Shown: positions 40,395 through 49,617, numbered from the stretch's first letter. The stretch is 64,000 nucleotides of DNA from Tardibacter chloracetimidivorans (GCF_001890385.1 NZ_CP018221.1:1103501-1167500); one strand, 5' to 3'. Notes: generated from the letters alone by a model not told the origin. Numbers and translations are program-made.

Positions 40395-41544
40395 CGTGCC
40401 TATCCGCTTAAGGCATACACCCACTAGATATGGTATGGTGGGTCCATTGGCCTGAGTAGAGTTCGGCAAAGGTCGGCGCCTCGATATCACTGGCGATCCC
40501 GAGGAGGGATCGGAAGGCGTTGAACGGGTAGAAGCGGCGATTGAAGCGGAAAGTGAACTCGTTGAGGTAGGCTTGCAGATGCTTGGTGCTGACGCCGTGG
40601 TGGATGCCGTTGAGCCACGCTTTGAGGTTTGAGAACACCAGATGGACGATGGGCAGGAACTCTTCGGACACCTCCGGGTCGCCACACTGGGCGATGGCGT
40701 GATGGTCGTAACCGCCGCCCTGCAACCCGCTATAGCCGCTCCAATCATCGGTGATGACCAGCGTTCCCGGCTCGACCGCGCTCTGTACAAAGCCACCAAG
40801 GGCACCGGCACTGCGGTCTGCACCGATGGCCAATCGAACCCTTCCGGCATAGCGTCCGTTCCGGCGGCGGTCCTGGCCAGTGCCAGGCTCCCGGTGACGA
40901 ACTTCGACGGCGGCGACCACCAGCGTTTTGTGGTGGGTTCCCCGGCCTTCGCCGCGCGTTCGCCCGCCGATCCAGGTCTCATCGACCTCGACATGCTGAC
41001 CGCTCTGCCCGCCGATCCGATCCTGATCGGGGCGCACCATCGCGGCGCGCAGTTTATGGAGCAGGCCAAAGGCCGTCTCGTACCGGGTCAGGCCAAGCTG
41101 GCGCTGCAACTGGACGGCAGATATGCCGGTCGTCTGACTCGCAACCAGGTAAGCGGCCCAGAACCACACGCTGAGCGGGATGTGGCTTCGTTCCATGGCC
41201 GTGCCGACCATCAGGCCGGTCTGACGGCGACACGAGCGGCACATCAGGATGACAGGCCGAGTGGTGAAACGAAACGGATCGCCGACGACGCCACAGCGTG
41301 GGCACGCAAATCCATCAGGCCAGCGAGCTTTTTCAAGCCAGGACGCGCAAGCGCCATCATCCGGGAAAAGCCGCTGGAACTCGGGGAGGGATTTCGGGAA
41401 CGGCAGCTTGTCGCGGTCAAGAACGTCCACAATCCCCACCCTTTACAACCGCTTTGGGTGGCACCAAGCCGCAGGAAAAGTCAGGCGCGCGCCACAAGGC
41501 AGCCACTAGATGTAGTGGGTGTATGCGTCAAGCGGATAGGCACG
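40395..41544 (-). mobile_element. IS1595-family insertion sequence
   Basis: 1150 bp with 32-bp terminal inverted repeats starting CGTGCCTATCCGCTT (40395-40426 and 41513-41544; two mismatches near the middle). It is flanked by perfect 8-bp target duplications GTTCTTTC (40387-40394 and 41545-41552), the usual length for this family. One intact transposase. The clean duplications and intact gene indicate a recent insertion. Confidence 0.93.
40408..41439 (-). CDS. IS1595 family transposase
   Basis: A 343-residue transposase. The N-terminal zinc-ribbon has CPRC and CRSC pairs (FACPRCGV, LMCRSCRRQ) followed by a helix-turn-helix (LVASQTTGISAVQLQRQLGL). The catalytic ISXO2-like domain has Asp in VEVDETWIGGR, the second Asp in ITDDWSGYSG, and the late Asn in VFSNLKAWLNGIHHGVSTKH, as expected for the DDN/E-type site of IS1595. 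The C-terminus runs into the left terminal repeat. Confidence 0.93.
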   Translation of the reverse strand: MGIVDVLDRDKLPFPKSLPEFQRLFPDDGACASWLEKARWPDGFACPRCGVVGDPFRFTTRPVILMCRSCRRQTGLMVGTAMERSHIPLSVWFWAAYLVASQTTGISAVQLQRQLGLTRYETAFGLLHKLRAAMVRPDQDRIGGQSGQHVEVDETWIGGRTRGEGRGTHHKTLVVAAVEVRHREPGTGQDRRRNGRYAGRVRLAIGADRSAGALGGFVQSAVEPGTLVITDDWSGYSGLQGGGYDHHAIAQCGDPEVSEEFLPIVHLVFSNLKAWLNGIHHGVSTKHLQAYLNEFTFRFNRRFYPFNAFRSLLGIASDIEAPTFAELYSGQWTHHTISSGCMP

Positions 41545-42079
41545 GTTCTTTCTTGCCGTGATCGGCATGGGCCCGACGGCGACCCCGGCGTCCGCGCACG
41601 GCCGCGCCGAAGGCGCTTCGCCGCAGCCGGGCTATGTCCAGCAGGGCGAGATCACCGTCAGGCGCAAGATCATCGTCCGCGTGCCCGTTCACCGGCAGGG
41701 TCCGCCGCTGAAATGGACCGAAAAAAAGAAAAGCCGCAAGTGCATCAATGTCGATGAGATCGCGGGGGCGAGCCTTTCTTCCCCCGATGCGCTGGACCTC
41801 ATCTTCCGGGGCGGCGAACGCTGGCGGATGAAGTTCAAGGAGGAATGCCCCGGCCTGAGCTTCTACGAGGGCTTTTACCTGCGCCCCGCCACCGACCGGC
41901 AGATCTGCGCGCAGCGCGACGTGATCCACCCGCGATCCGGCGGCGAATGCGAAATCCGGACTTTCAGGCTGCTGAAGGCCGAAATCGACGATTAATCTCC
42001 GGATTCCTTGACAAGCGCCGCTTGTGTGGTCAAGCGCCACCCATGTGCGGCTTGCCGCGCCCCAGCATCCGGAAACCAA

Positions 42080-43468
42080 ATGAGCTTTGCCGACCTAGGC
42101 CTTTCAGACGAATTGCTCCGCGCCGTCGAGGACAGCGGCTATACCGAGCCGACGCCGGTCCAGCGTCAGGCCATTCCGTCGGTGCTGATGAACAAGGACC
42201 TGATTGCCATCGCGCAGACCGGCACGGGCAAGACCGCGTCCTTCGTGCTGCCGATGATCGACATATTGTCCCACGGCCGCGCCCGGGCGCGGATGCCGCG
42301 TTCGCTCATCCTGGAGCCGACGCGCGAACTGGCGGCGCAGGTCGCCGAGAACTTCGAGAAATACGGCAAGAACAGCAAGCTTTCGATGGCGCTTCTGATC
42401 GGCGGCGTCGGCTTTGGCGACCAGGACAAGGCGCTGGAAAAGGGCGTCGACGTGCTGATCGCGACACCCGGTCGCCTCATGGACCAGTTCGGGCGCGGCA
42501 AGATATTGCTGTCGGGCGTCGACATTCTGGTGATCGACGAGGCCGACCGGATGCTGGACATGGGCTTTGTGCCCGACATCGAGGCGATCTGCTCCAAGCT
42601 TCCACCCCGCCGCCAGACGCTGCTCTTTTCCGCGACGATGCCGCCGCCGATCAAGAAGCTGGCCGACCGCTTCCTCACCGAGCCGCGCCATATCGAGGTT
42701 GCCCGCCCCGCCGCCGCCAACGCGCTCATCACCCAGCGGCTGGTCGAATCGACCGTGCGCGGCAAGCGCGACACGCTGCGCGCCCTGTTGCGGGAAGGCG
42801 TCAAGAACGCGATCATCTTCGCCAACCGCAAGACCACGGTGCGCGACCTTGCCGCAAGCCTGAAGCGCCACGGCTTTGCGGTGGGGCAGATCCACGGCGA
42901 CATGGAACAGGCCGAGCGTCTGCGCGAGCTTGACCGGTTCAAGGCCGATGAAATCAACGTCCTCGTCGCGTCCGATGTCGCGGCACGGGGGCTGGACATC
43001 AAGGGCGTGAGCCACGTCTTCAACTTCGACGTGCCGTGGCACCCGGACGATTATGTCCACCGGATCGGCCGCACTGGCCGCGCCGGGGCGACCGGCACGG
43101 CGATCACCCTCTACACGGCCGAGGATGCCGAGGCGATCGACCAGATCGAAAAGCTGACCAAGACCAACATCGACCGGACGCCGCTTTCGGGACAAGCGCC
43201 CGCCGCCCCTTCCGGCCCGTCCGACGAGGCGGACGACCAGCCCCGCAGCCAGCCAAGGCGCGGCCGCTCCCGCTCCGCTGCCAAGCCCGCAGGCGACGCC
43301 CCTGCGAAACCACGGGTACAGACCGCAGGCGCCGCCCCTGCAAAGCCACGGGCACAGACCGCTCCCGAACCCGTTCGGGCAGAGCAGGCCCCGCCGTTAC
43401 CGGTAGACGCCAACCCGGAGTGGAACGGGCCGGTCCCCGCATTTCTTCAGGTGCGGCTCCACGGCTGA
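42080..43468 (+). CDS. rhlE: DEAD-box RNA helicase RhlE
   Basis: A 462-residue protein, start MSFADLGLSDELLRAVEDSG. Motifs in order: Q motif (GYTEPTPVQRQAIP), I (AQTGTGKT), Ia (PTRELAAQ), Ib (TPGRL), II (DEAD), III (SAT), IV-VI (IIFANRK, ARGLDIKGVSHVFNFDVP, HRIGRTGRAG). The C-terminal tail of about 80 residues is Pro/Ala/Lys-rich with two near-identical copies of APAKPR-[VA]-QTA, the type of basic tail that binds RNA. It unwinds RNA in ribosome assembly or decay. Confidence 0.95.
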   Translation: MSFADLGLSDELLRAVEDSGYTEPTPVQRQAIPSVLMNKDLIAIAQTGTGKTASFVLPMIDILSHGRARARMPRSLILEPTRELAAQVAENFEKYGKNSKLSMALLIGGVGFGDQDKALEKGVDVLIATPGRLMDQFGRGKILLSGVDILVIDEADRMLDMGFVPDIEAICSKLPPRRQTLLFSATMPPPIKKLADRFLTEPRHIEVARPAAANALITQRLVESTVRGKRDTLRALLREGVKNAIIFANRKTTVRDLAASLKRHGFAVGQIHGDMEQAERLRELDRFKADEINVLVASDVAARGLDIKGVSHVFNFDVPWHPDDYVHRIGRTGRAGATGTAITLYTAEDAEAIDQIEKLTKTNIDRTPLSGQAPAAPSGPSDEADDQPRSQPRRGRSRSAAKPAGDAPAKPRVQTAGAAPAKPRAQTAPEPVRAEQAPPLPVDANPEWNGPVPAFLQVRLHG

Positions 43469-43484
43469 AGGAATAACGTTCCTT
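43468..43484 (+). terminator. Weak hairpin after rhlE
   Basis: AAGGAA-TAACG-TTCCTT forms a six-base stem directly at the rhlE stop codon, followed by a short pyrimidine run. It could be a weak terminator. Confidence 0.35.
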
Positions 43485-43596
43485 TCCCGAAATAAAAATG
43501 CACCGGAATTGGTGTTTAATTTACGCTTTGTCCTCAAATTGACCGCTGCGCAGTCGTAAATCCATGTGCCGCACACCTAGCGGCTGGAAAGGTGCA

Positions 43597-44625
43597 GTGC
43601 GGGTGACGGACACGGTTGAGACTCTGGAGCGCGTCAAGGCGCTGATGATCGAGGGCGGACTGCCCCCGACGCCGATCAACTATGATCTCTGCTACCGCTA
43701 TGTCGCCGCGACCGACGCCGGTTTCGTCAAGGCGGTGGATGCGGCGCGGCGCGAGGGCAAGTTCAACGGCAGGACAGCAACCCGGTTGCGCGCGACATTT
43801 TTCGGGCAGACCGAGGAGGATGTACTTGCCGAGTTGATGGACGAAACCAAGGATCAGCTGGATCGCATCGCCGAGCATGTCGAGTCGTCCGGCGGGGACG
43901 CCCGGCTCTACAAGCAAGCGCTCGACGGCAGCAGCAGGTCGCTGGAAAAAGGGCTGGACCCTGACACGCATCGCGCCCTGCTGACGAAAATGGCTGCCGC
44001 GACACAGGCGATGATCGAGAAGACGTCGCAGCTTGAAGATCAGCTTGTGTCGTCGAGCAAGGAGATCCTGAGCCTGAGGCGCGATCTGGAAAAGGCGCGC
44101 TCGGAAAGCCGCACCGATCCATTGACCGGCCTTCCGAACCGCAAGGCCTTCAATGCCTATCTGGAAGCGCAGACCGCCCGCGCGCTGGCGGACCGAAAGC
44201 CGCTGACTTTGTGCTTCCTCGACATCGATCATTTCAAGAACTTCAACGACCGCTGGGGACATGCGCTGGGCGACGAAGTGCTGAGGCTGGTCGCGCAGAG
44301 CATGGAGCATTTCTTCCACGGGCTTGGGTTCGCGGCGCGCTATGGCGGCGAGGAGTTCGTCATCGTGCTGCCCGGCAAGGACCTGGAAGCGGCGGGCGAC
44401 ATCGCCGAACAGTTCCGCGACTTCATCGGCTCACGCACGATCCGCTCCAAGCAGCGCAACGAGGATGTCGGCAAGATCACGCTGTCGCTGGGCGTGTCGC
44501 AGATGCGCCGCGACGACAGCCTCGAAAGCTTCATCGACCGCGCCGACACCGCGCTCTATGCAGCCAAGCAGGGCGGCCGCAACCAGGTGGCCATCGAAGC
44601 GCCCGCGACCGAGGTGGCTGCCTAA
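43597..44625 (+). CDS. Diguanylate cyclase (GGDEF)
   Basis: About 342 residues from a GTG at 43597 (GTG at 43603 or ATG at 43564 are alternatives; a GGAAAGG site favours the GTGs). The N-terminal 200 residues are helical with a coiled-coil stretch (TSQLEDQLVSSSKEILSLRR), a sensor of unknown kind. The GGDEF domain starts RTDPLTGLPNRKAF, has FLDIDHFKNFNDRWGH and the active site RYGGEEFVIVLPG. There is no RxxD I-site at the usual place, so product inhibition is probably absent. It makes c-di-GMP. Confidence 0.92.
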   Translation: MRVTDTVETLERVKALMIEGGLPPTPINYDLCYRYVAATDAGFVKAVDAARREGKFNGRTATRLRATFFGQTEEDVLAELMDETKDQLDRIAEHVESSGGDARLYKQALDGSSRSLEKGLDPDTHRALLTKMAAATQAMIEKTSQLEDQLVSSSKEILSLRRDLEKARSESRTDPLTGLPNRKAFNAYLEAQTARALADRKPLTLCFLDIDHFKNFNDRWGHALGDEVLRLVAQSMEHFFHGLGFAARYGGEEFVIVLPGKDLEAAGDIAEQFRDFIGSRTIRSKQRNEDVGKITLSLGVSQMRRDDSLESFIDRADTALYAAKQGGRNQVAIEAPATEVAA

Positions 44626-44705
44626 GGTCAGCGCGGTTTAGGTGGAATCACCTCCGCTCACCCTGAGCGCTTCGATGTAGTCAGGACAGCCCAGCCGATA
44701 CTGCA

Positions 44706-46487
44706 TCAGCCGCCGAGCGCCTCGGCCTTTTCGGCAAGCTCCAGCCAGCGCTCCTCGGCCGCGTCCAGCTTTGCGCGCGCATCCGCGACCGCGCCGGTGA
44801 GCCTTTCGAAACCCGCGGGGTCGCGGGCATAAAGCGCGGGATCGGACAGCAGCGCCTCGTCCCGCGCGATCGCCGCGTTCAGCGCCTCGATCCGCTCCGG
44901 CAGCTGCTCCAGCTCGAACTTTTCCTTGAAGCTGAGCTTCGTCTGCACCTTTGGCGCGGAGGGGGCGGGTCGGCCCTTCGGGGCGGCGCTGCTTTCGGCG
45001 GGCTGCGGCTTGCGCCTCGATTCCCAGTCCTTGTAGCCGCCCGCCACGATATCGGCCTTGCCCGACCCGTCCAGCCCCACCACCGCCGTTACCGTGCGAT
45101 CAAGGAAATCGCGGTCATGGCTGACGATCAGCACCGTCCCATCATAGTCGGCGATCACTTCCTGCAGCAGGTCCAGCGTCTCCATGTCGAGATCGTTGGT
45201 CGGTTCGTCCAGCACCATCAGGTTGGACCTGCGGGCGAACTCGCGCGCAAGCAGCAGGCGGGATTGCTCGCCGCCCGACAATGTTTCTATCCGTGCGTCG
45301 GCAAGGCCCGGCTCGAACAGGAAATCCTTCAGATAGCCCTGGATGTGCTTTTTCTGGCCCAGCACCTCCACCCAGTCGCCGCCGTCGGCCAATATGTCGC
45401 GCACGGTCTTGCCGGGCTGAAGCAGCTTGCGCTGCTGGTCGATCACCACCCGATCCAGCGTCTTTGCGCGGCGGACGGTGCCCTCGTCCGGCTCCAGTTC
45501 CCCCATCAGGAGCCTGAGCAGGGTCGTCTTGCCGGTGCCGTTCGCGCCGACGATGCCGATGCGGTCGCCCCGCTGCACGCGAAGGGTGAGATCCTTCAAT
45601 ATCGTGCGGTCGCCGAAGCGCTTCGTCACATTCTCCGCATCAATGACGATCTTGGTCTTGCTCTCGCCGCTTTCGGCCGCCAGCCGGGCGACGCCGGCCG
45701 GGCCCTGCATGGAACGGCGAACCTCGCGCATTTCCTCCAGCTTGCGGAGCCGCCCCTGGTTGCGCCTGCGCCGCGCAGTGACGCCGCGCTGAAGCCAGTG
45801 CAGTTCCTGCGCCAATTTGGTGTCGAGCCGCTGCGCGTTTCGCGCCTCTTCCTCATAGACCTTTTCCGTCCATGCCTCGAAACCGCCGAAACCCACCTCC
45901 GCCCGCCTGATGCCGCCGCGCTCCAGCCACAGGGACGAACGCGTCAGCCGGGTCAGGAAGGTGCGGTCATGGCTGATCGCGATGAATGCGCCGTTGTAGC
46001 GGGAGAGCCAGTTCTCCAGCCAGTCGATCGCGGCCAGGTCCAGATGGTTGGTCGGCTCGTCAAGCAGCAGGACATCGGGGTTCATCGCCAGCGCCCTTGC
46101 GATGGCGGCGCGCCTGCGCTCCCCACCGCTCGCGGTCGCCGCTTCCCGGCTGAGATCGACGCCGATCTGATCTGCGACGGCCGCCACCTCGTGCAGGGCG
46201 GGGGCGTCCGGCCCTTGCAGCGCATAATCCTGCAGGCTGCTGAATCCCGCGACGGCCGGGTCCTGCTCCAGCAGCACGACCCGCGCGCCCGGCCGCACCG
46301 TGCGCCTGCCCTCGTCCGCCTCGATCCGTCCCGCGAGCAGCTTCAGCAGCGTGGTCTTGCCAGCACCATTCCTGCCGACCAGGGCCAGCCGGTCGCGTTC
46401 CTCGATGAAAATGTCCAGCCCACGGAACAGCCAGCCGGCGCCCTGAACCAGTCCTAATCCTTCAAATGCGAGAATGGGTGCGGCCAT
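44706..46487 (-). CDS. uup: ABC-F family ATPase, Uup-like
   Basis: A 593-residue soluble protein with two ABC domains: Walker A GRNGAGKTT and GANGTGKTT; signatures ASGGERRR and LSGGEQSR; Walker B LLLDEPTNHLDL and MVLDEPTNDLDM. The linker between them has a basic helical region (RGVTARRRRNQGRLRKLEE). The C-terminus (about 530-593) is helical, like the Uup DNA/ribosome-binding coiled coil (FELEQLPERIEALNAAIARD). It likely acts on the ribosome or in replication-associated genome stability. Confidence 0.93.
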   Translation of the reverse strand: MAAPILAFEGLGLVQGAGWLFRGLDIFIEERDRLALVGRNGAGKTTLLKLLAGRIEADEGRRTVRPGARVVLLEQDPAVAGFSSLQDYALQGPDAPALHEVAAVADQIGVDLSREAATASGGERRRAAIARALAMNPDVLLLDEPTNHLDLAAIDWLENWLSRYNGAFIAISHDRTFLTRLTRSSLWLERGGIRRAEVGFGGFEAWTEKVYEEEARNAQRLDTKLAQELHWLQRGVTARRRRNQGRLRKLEEMREVRRSMQGPAGVARLAAESGESKTKIVIDAENVTKRFGDRTILKDLTLRVQRGDRIGIVGANGTGKTTLLRLLMGELEPDEGTVRRAKTLDRVVIDQQRKLLQPGKTVRDILADGGDWVEVLGQKKHIQGYLKDFLFEPGLADARIETLSGGEQSRLLLAREFARRSNLMVLDEPTNDLDMETLDLLQEVIADYDGTVLIVSHDRDFLDRTVTAVVGLDGSGKADIVAGGYKDWESRRKPQPAESSAAPKGRPAPSAPKVQTKLSFKEKFELEQLPERIEALNAAIARDEALLSDPALYARDPAGFERLTGAVADARAKLDAAEERWLELAEKAEALGG

Positions 46488-46550
46488 GATGCAACAACGC
46501 TTTTCTAACGATGAACACGCTATTCAGGGCCTATTCACGCCAAAAAGGAC

Positions 46551-46865
46551 ATGTCAAAAGCCATGTGGATGAGATTGGCAGTAACCGCGTTCGGCCTTGG
46601 AAGCCTTGCCCTTGGCGCTGCCCCCGCAGAGGCGCGCCGCGATCAGGACGAGGCCTATCGGGCGGCACGCAGCGGCGAGATCCGCTCGCTGCCCGATATA
46701 CGAGCGCGTGTCCATCCCCGGATGCGCGGCGCGGAACCCCTCGGCAATGAGGAATATGACGCCGCGTCACGCACCTATCGTCTGAAATATCTGAGGAACG
46801 GATCGAAGATCTGGGTGGATGTGGACGCGCGCACTGGCGCTGTCGTCGGTCGTTCTGGTAACTAG
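46551..46865 (+). CDS. Exported PepSY-like protein
   Basis: A 104-residue protein with signal peptide (MWMRLAVTAFGLGSLALGAA, then PAEARR). The mature part has LPDIRARVHPRMRGAEPLGN, EEYDAASRTYRLKYLRNGSK and IWVDVDARTGAVVGRS, fitting a small PepSY domain. Such proteins are often encoded just before a response regulator and kinase and may modulate the sensor in the periplasm. Here the pair is separated from it by the MITE-like element whose end begins in its stop codon. Confidence 0.83.
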   Translation: MSKAMWMRLAVTAFGLGSLALGAAPAEARRDQDEAYRAARSGEIRSLPDIRARVHPRMRGAEPLGNEEYDAASRTYRLKYLRNGSKIWVDVDARTGAVVGRSGN

Positions 46866-47131
46866 GGTCAGGACCCATTAAGCACATGGCCGTGGCTTGA
46901 AGCAAAAAGCGCCACGACCAGAAGAGAGTGAGGCGCATAGTGGTGCTATGTAACGAACGATCGACGCCGTCGTGGCGCTTTTGGGCCAAGCCGCCTTGCG
47001 GTGGTCCGCTGCGGGCGACCTGCTTCGTCGAACGGCTTTTCCGGGGGGACAAGCCCCGCAATGCGCCGTTCTCCTCGCATTTCATCCCGCATCGGGCCAC
47101 CACGGCTCATGCGATCAATGGGTCCTGACCC
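46865..47131. mobile_element. MITE-like element with palindromic terminal repeats
   Basis: 267 bp bounded by a 15-base inverted repeat, GGGTCAGGACCCATT (46865-46879) and its complement (47117-47131). Each end is itself a hairpin (GGGTC-AG-GACCC). An inner inverted repeat of 14 bases (AAAAGCGCCACGAC and complement, 46905-46919 and 46968-46982) forms a second stem. There is no transposase and no clear target duplication. It separates the PepSY-like gene from its response regulator. Sequences of this type look like a repeated non-autonomous element. Confidence 0.65.
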
Positions 47132-47136
47132 TCCTT

Positions 47137-47799
47137 ATGCGAATCCTTATTGTTGAAGATGAGCCCAACCTGGGCCGCCAACTCCGCTCCACGCTTGAAG
47201 GCGCGGGCTATGCCATAGACCTCGCGACCGATGGGGAGGACGGGCATTATCTCGGCTCCACCGAGAATTACGACGCGGTGATCCTCGACCTCGGCCTGCC
47301 CGAGGTGGACGGGCTGACCGTGCTCGACCGCTGGCGCAAGGAAGGCAAGACCACGCCCGTGCTGGTGCTGACCGCGCGGGACAGCTGGTCGGACAAGGTC
47401 GCCGGGCTGGACGCCGGGGCGGACGACTATCTCGCCAAGCCGTTCCAGACCGAGGAGCTGATCGCCCGGTTGCGCGCGCTGATCCGCCGCGCCACGGGCA
47501 ATGCCTCGTCAGAGCTGACCGCAGGGCCGGTGCGGCTCGACACCCGTTCCGGCCGCGTGACGCTGAACGGCGAGCCGGTGAAGCTGACCGCCCAGGAATA
47601 CAAGCTGCTCAGCTATCTGCTTCACAACAAGGGCAAGGTGGTTTCCCGCACCGAACTGATCGAGCATATCTACGATCAGGATTTCGACCGTGATTCGAAC
47701 ACGATCGAGGTTTTCGTCACCCGCATACGGAAGAAGCTTGGGGCCGATGTCATCACCACAATCCGCGGCCTCGGATACAGCCTCGACGAACCCGCCTGA
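47137..47799 (+). CDS. OmpR/PhoP family response regulator
   Basis: A 220-residue regulator: receiver MRILIVEDEPNLGRQLRSTL, Asp in AVILDLGLPEVDGLTVLDRW, Thr in VLVLTARDSW, Lys in YLAKPFQTEELIARLRALIR; winged helix with LTAQEYKLLSYLLHNKGKVV, SRTELIEHIYDQDFDRDSNT and FVTRIRKKLGADVITTIRGL. It is followed by its kinase. The start codon is 5 bp from the end of the MITE-like element, so promoter and ribosome site must lie within that element. Confidence 0.93.
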   Translation: MRILIVEDEPNLGRQLRSTLEGAGYAIDLATDGEDGHYLGSTENYDAVILDLGLPEVDGLTVLDRWRKEGKTTPVLVLTARDSWSDKVAGLDAGADDYLAKPFQTEELIARLRALIRRATGNASSELTAGPVRLDTRSGRVTLNGEPVKLTAQEYKLLSYLLHNKGKVVSRTELIEHIYDQDFDRDSNTIEVFVTRIRKKLGADVITTIRGLGYSLDEPA

Positions 47800-47818
47800 C
47801 GGCCGGCTGAGGACGATC

Positions 47819-49153
47819 ATGCGCGGGTCGCTGACCCAGCGGATGATCGTGATTGCCGCAGCCTGGATTTTCGTCCTGCTGGCGGGCGGCGCGTTCGCGC
47901 TGGACCGGGTGCTGACCAACGCCATAACCCGCAATTTCGACGCGCAGCTTTCCTATGCGCTGAACGCCATGATCGCATCGGCCGAGATCGGCCCCGACGG
48001 CGAGGTGCGCTTTTCCCGGCCGCTTGGGGACCAGCGGTTTCTGGAGCCCTATTCCGGCCTTTACTGGCAGGTCACGGCCCCGGAAGCAGAGCCGTTCCGT
48101 TCCCGCTCGCTCTGGGACCGGGCGATCGACACCGAGGAAGCTCCGGCAAGCGAAGAGCTGTACGCCCATGACACATATGAGTTTCCGCAGGAGCCGCTTC
48201 GCGTGCTGCAACGCGATGTGCGGCTGCCCGGCAGCGACAGGCTGTGGCGCTTCCAGGTCGCCGAAACACGCGTTGGGCTGAACGAGCAGATCCATGTCCT
48301 GCGGTCCACGCTGGGCTGGTCGTTCGCGGCGCTTGGCCTTGGGCTGGTGGTGCTCGCCGCGTTGCAGGCGGCCTATGGGCTATGGCCGCTGCGCAAGGTG
48401 CGGCGCGCCATTTCGGAAATCCGATCCGGCCGCATGAACCGGGTGCCGACCGACTTCCCGCCCGAGATCGAGCCGCTGGTGGCCGAACTGAACGCGCTGA
48501 TCGAGCACACTGAAGCGCAATCCGAAGCGGCCCGGCGACACGCCGGAAACCTCGCCCATGCGCTGAAAACGCCGATGGCGGTGCTGATGAACGAGGCCAT
48601 GGCGCGCGAGCCGGATCTGGCGGAAACCGTGATCCGCGAAACCGGCGTGATGCGCCGCCAGATCAACCATCATCTCGCCCGCGCGCGCGCCATCGGCCGC
48701 CGTGCGGCAGGGCATGCGCGCGCAGAGGTGTGGCCTTCGCTGGAGGCGGTCGCCCGCGCCGTGTCGCGGATGCATTCGCACGCCACCGTGGATATCACCG
48801 GAGACCGGCACGCGGCCGTCGCGGGCGAACGGCAGGACCTTGAGGAAATGCTCGGCAACCTGATCGAGAATGCCGCCAAATATGGCAGCGGCCGGGTGTT
48901 CGTGACGGTGGAACGCAATGGCGAGTTCATCGACATTCTGATCGAGGATGACGGCCCCGGCATTCCCGAAGAACGGCGGGCCGAATTGTTCGGACGCGGC
49001 GCGCGGCTGGACACCTCCAAACCCGGGACCGGCCTTGGCCTGTCCATCGTCCGCGACGTCGTCGAAATCTATGGGGGCAAGATAATCCTTGCCGAAAGCG
49101 AGGACCTGGGCGGGCTTGCCGCCACGCTGCGGCTTCCGGCGGCCGAGGGGTAG
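47819..49153 (+). CDS. Sensor histidine kinase
   Basis: A 444-residue kinase with N-terminal membrane helix (MIVIAAAWIFVLLAGGAFAL), periplasmic part (about 35-160), second helix (LGWSFAALGLGLVVLAALQA), HAMP-like LRKVRRAISEIRSGRMNRVP, and dimerisation box HAGNLAHALKTPMAVLMNEA with His in L-A-H-A-L-K-T-P. The ATPase has NLIENAAKYGSG, EDDGPGIPEERRAELFGRG and TGLGLSIVRDVVEIYGG. The LAHALKTP form of the H-box is that of the PhoQ type. Partner of the upstream regulator. Confidence 0.93.
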   Translation: MRGSLTQRMIVIAAAWIFVLLAGGAFALDRVLTNAITRNFDAQLSYALNAMIASAEIGPDGEVRFSRPLGDQRFLEPYSGLYWQVTAPEAEPFRSRSLWDRAIDTEEAPASEELYAHDTYEFPQEPLRVLQRDVRLPGSDRLWRFQVAETRVGLNEQIHVLRSTLGWSFAALGLGLVVLAALQAAYGLWPLRKVRRAISEIRSGRMNRVPTDFPPEIEPLVAELNALIEHTEAQSEAARRHAGNLAHALKTPMAVLMNEAMAREPDLAETVIRETGVMRRQINHHLARARAIGRRAAGHARAEVWPSLEAVARAVSRMHSHATVDITGDRHAAVAGERQDLEEMLGNLIENAAKYGSGRVFVTVERNGEFIDILIEDDGPGIPEERRAELFGRGARLDTSKPGTGLGLSIVRDVVEIYGGKIILAESEDLGGLAATLRLPAAEG

Positions 49154-49164
49154 AGCGGCGGGCG

Positions 49165-49455
49165 CTATTGATCGCGCAGCCGCTCGTGATGGCGGATCAC
49201 CTCATCGATGATGAAGCGCAGGAATTTTTCCGAGAACTCAGGGTCCAGGTTCGCGCTCTTGGCGAGCGATCGCAACCGCTCGACCTGCGCCTTCTCGCGC
49301 GCGCCATCGGCGGGGGGCAGGCCGTGGCTTGCCTTGTAACGCCCGACGGCCTGGGTGATCTTGAACCGTTCAGCCAGCATGAAGACGAGCGCCGCATCGA
49401 TATTGTCGATGCTTTCGCGATATGACTCCAGTGTGTTCGCCGCCTCTCCGGACAC
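49165..49455 (-). CDS. Chorismate mutase
   Basis: A 96-residue AroQ-type enzyme. The GTG at 49455 has an excellent ribosome site (GGAGG). Features are YRESIDNIDAALVFMLAERF, KITQAVGRYKASHGLPPADG, REKAQVERLRSLA, and FSEKFLRFIIDEVIRHHERL. Arg, Lys and Glu residues at usual active site places are present. It makes prephenate for Phe and Tyr. It is convergent with the kinase gene. Confidence 0.92.
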   Translation of the reverse strand: MSGEAANTLESYRESIDNIDAALVFMLAERFKITQAVGRYKASHGLPPADGAREKAQVERLRSLAKSANLDPEFSEKFLRFIIDEVIRHHERLRDQ

Positions 49456-49617
49456 AATTCCTCCACGCCGCCGCAATCGGGAGCATGCTTGTCGCGGCCT
49501 TCCGGCCAAAGTGCAAGCCTTGGGTGCGCAAACCACAGAGGCCAAAGCGCGAAATCTCTGCGTGAAAGCCGGAGCCCGCTTGCCTTAGCCTGCCAGAACC
49601 TTATTTAGCCCTATGTC

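Larger units (their letters stand above)
40370..41995 (+). pseudogene. Secreted protein gene split by IS1595-family element
   Basis: If the IS and one target copy are removed, GTG at 40370 reads in frame into 41553-41995: the joined product begins VTVLLMFFLAVIGMGPTATP followed by ASAHGRAEG, a clear signal peptide with an Ala-x-Ala cleavage site. The IS sits inside this signal peptide. The mature part (RKIIVRVPVHRQGPPLKWTE, KKKSRKCINVDEIAG, YEGFYLRPATDRQICAQRD, RSGGECEIRTFRLL) is a conserved sphingomonad protein of unknown function with paired Cys. What remains (GTG at 41558) has lost most of the hydrophobic core, so export should fail. Confidence 0.82.

Noticed and set aside
45117-46457. 446-codon plus-strand frame opposite the Uup-like gene
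   Set aside because: Antisense to two intact ABC domains; no supporting features.
46531-47103. 190-codon minus-strand frame across the PepSY-like gene and the MITE-like element
   Set aside because: Joins antisense of a real gene to repeat sequence; no family, no ribosome site.
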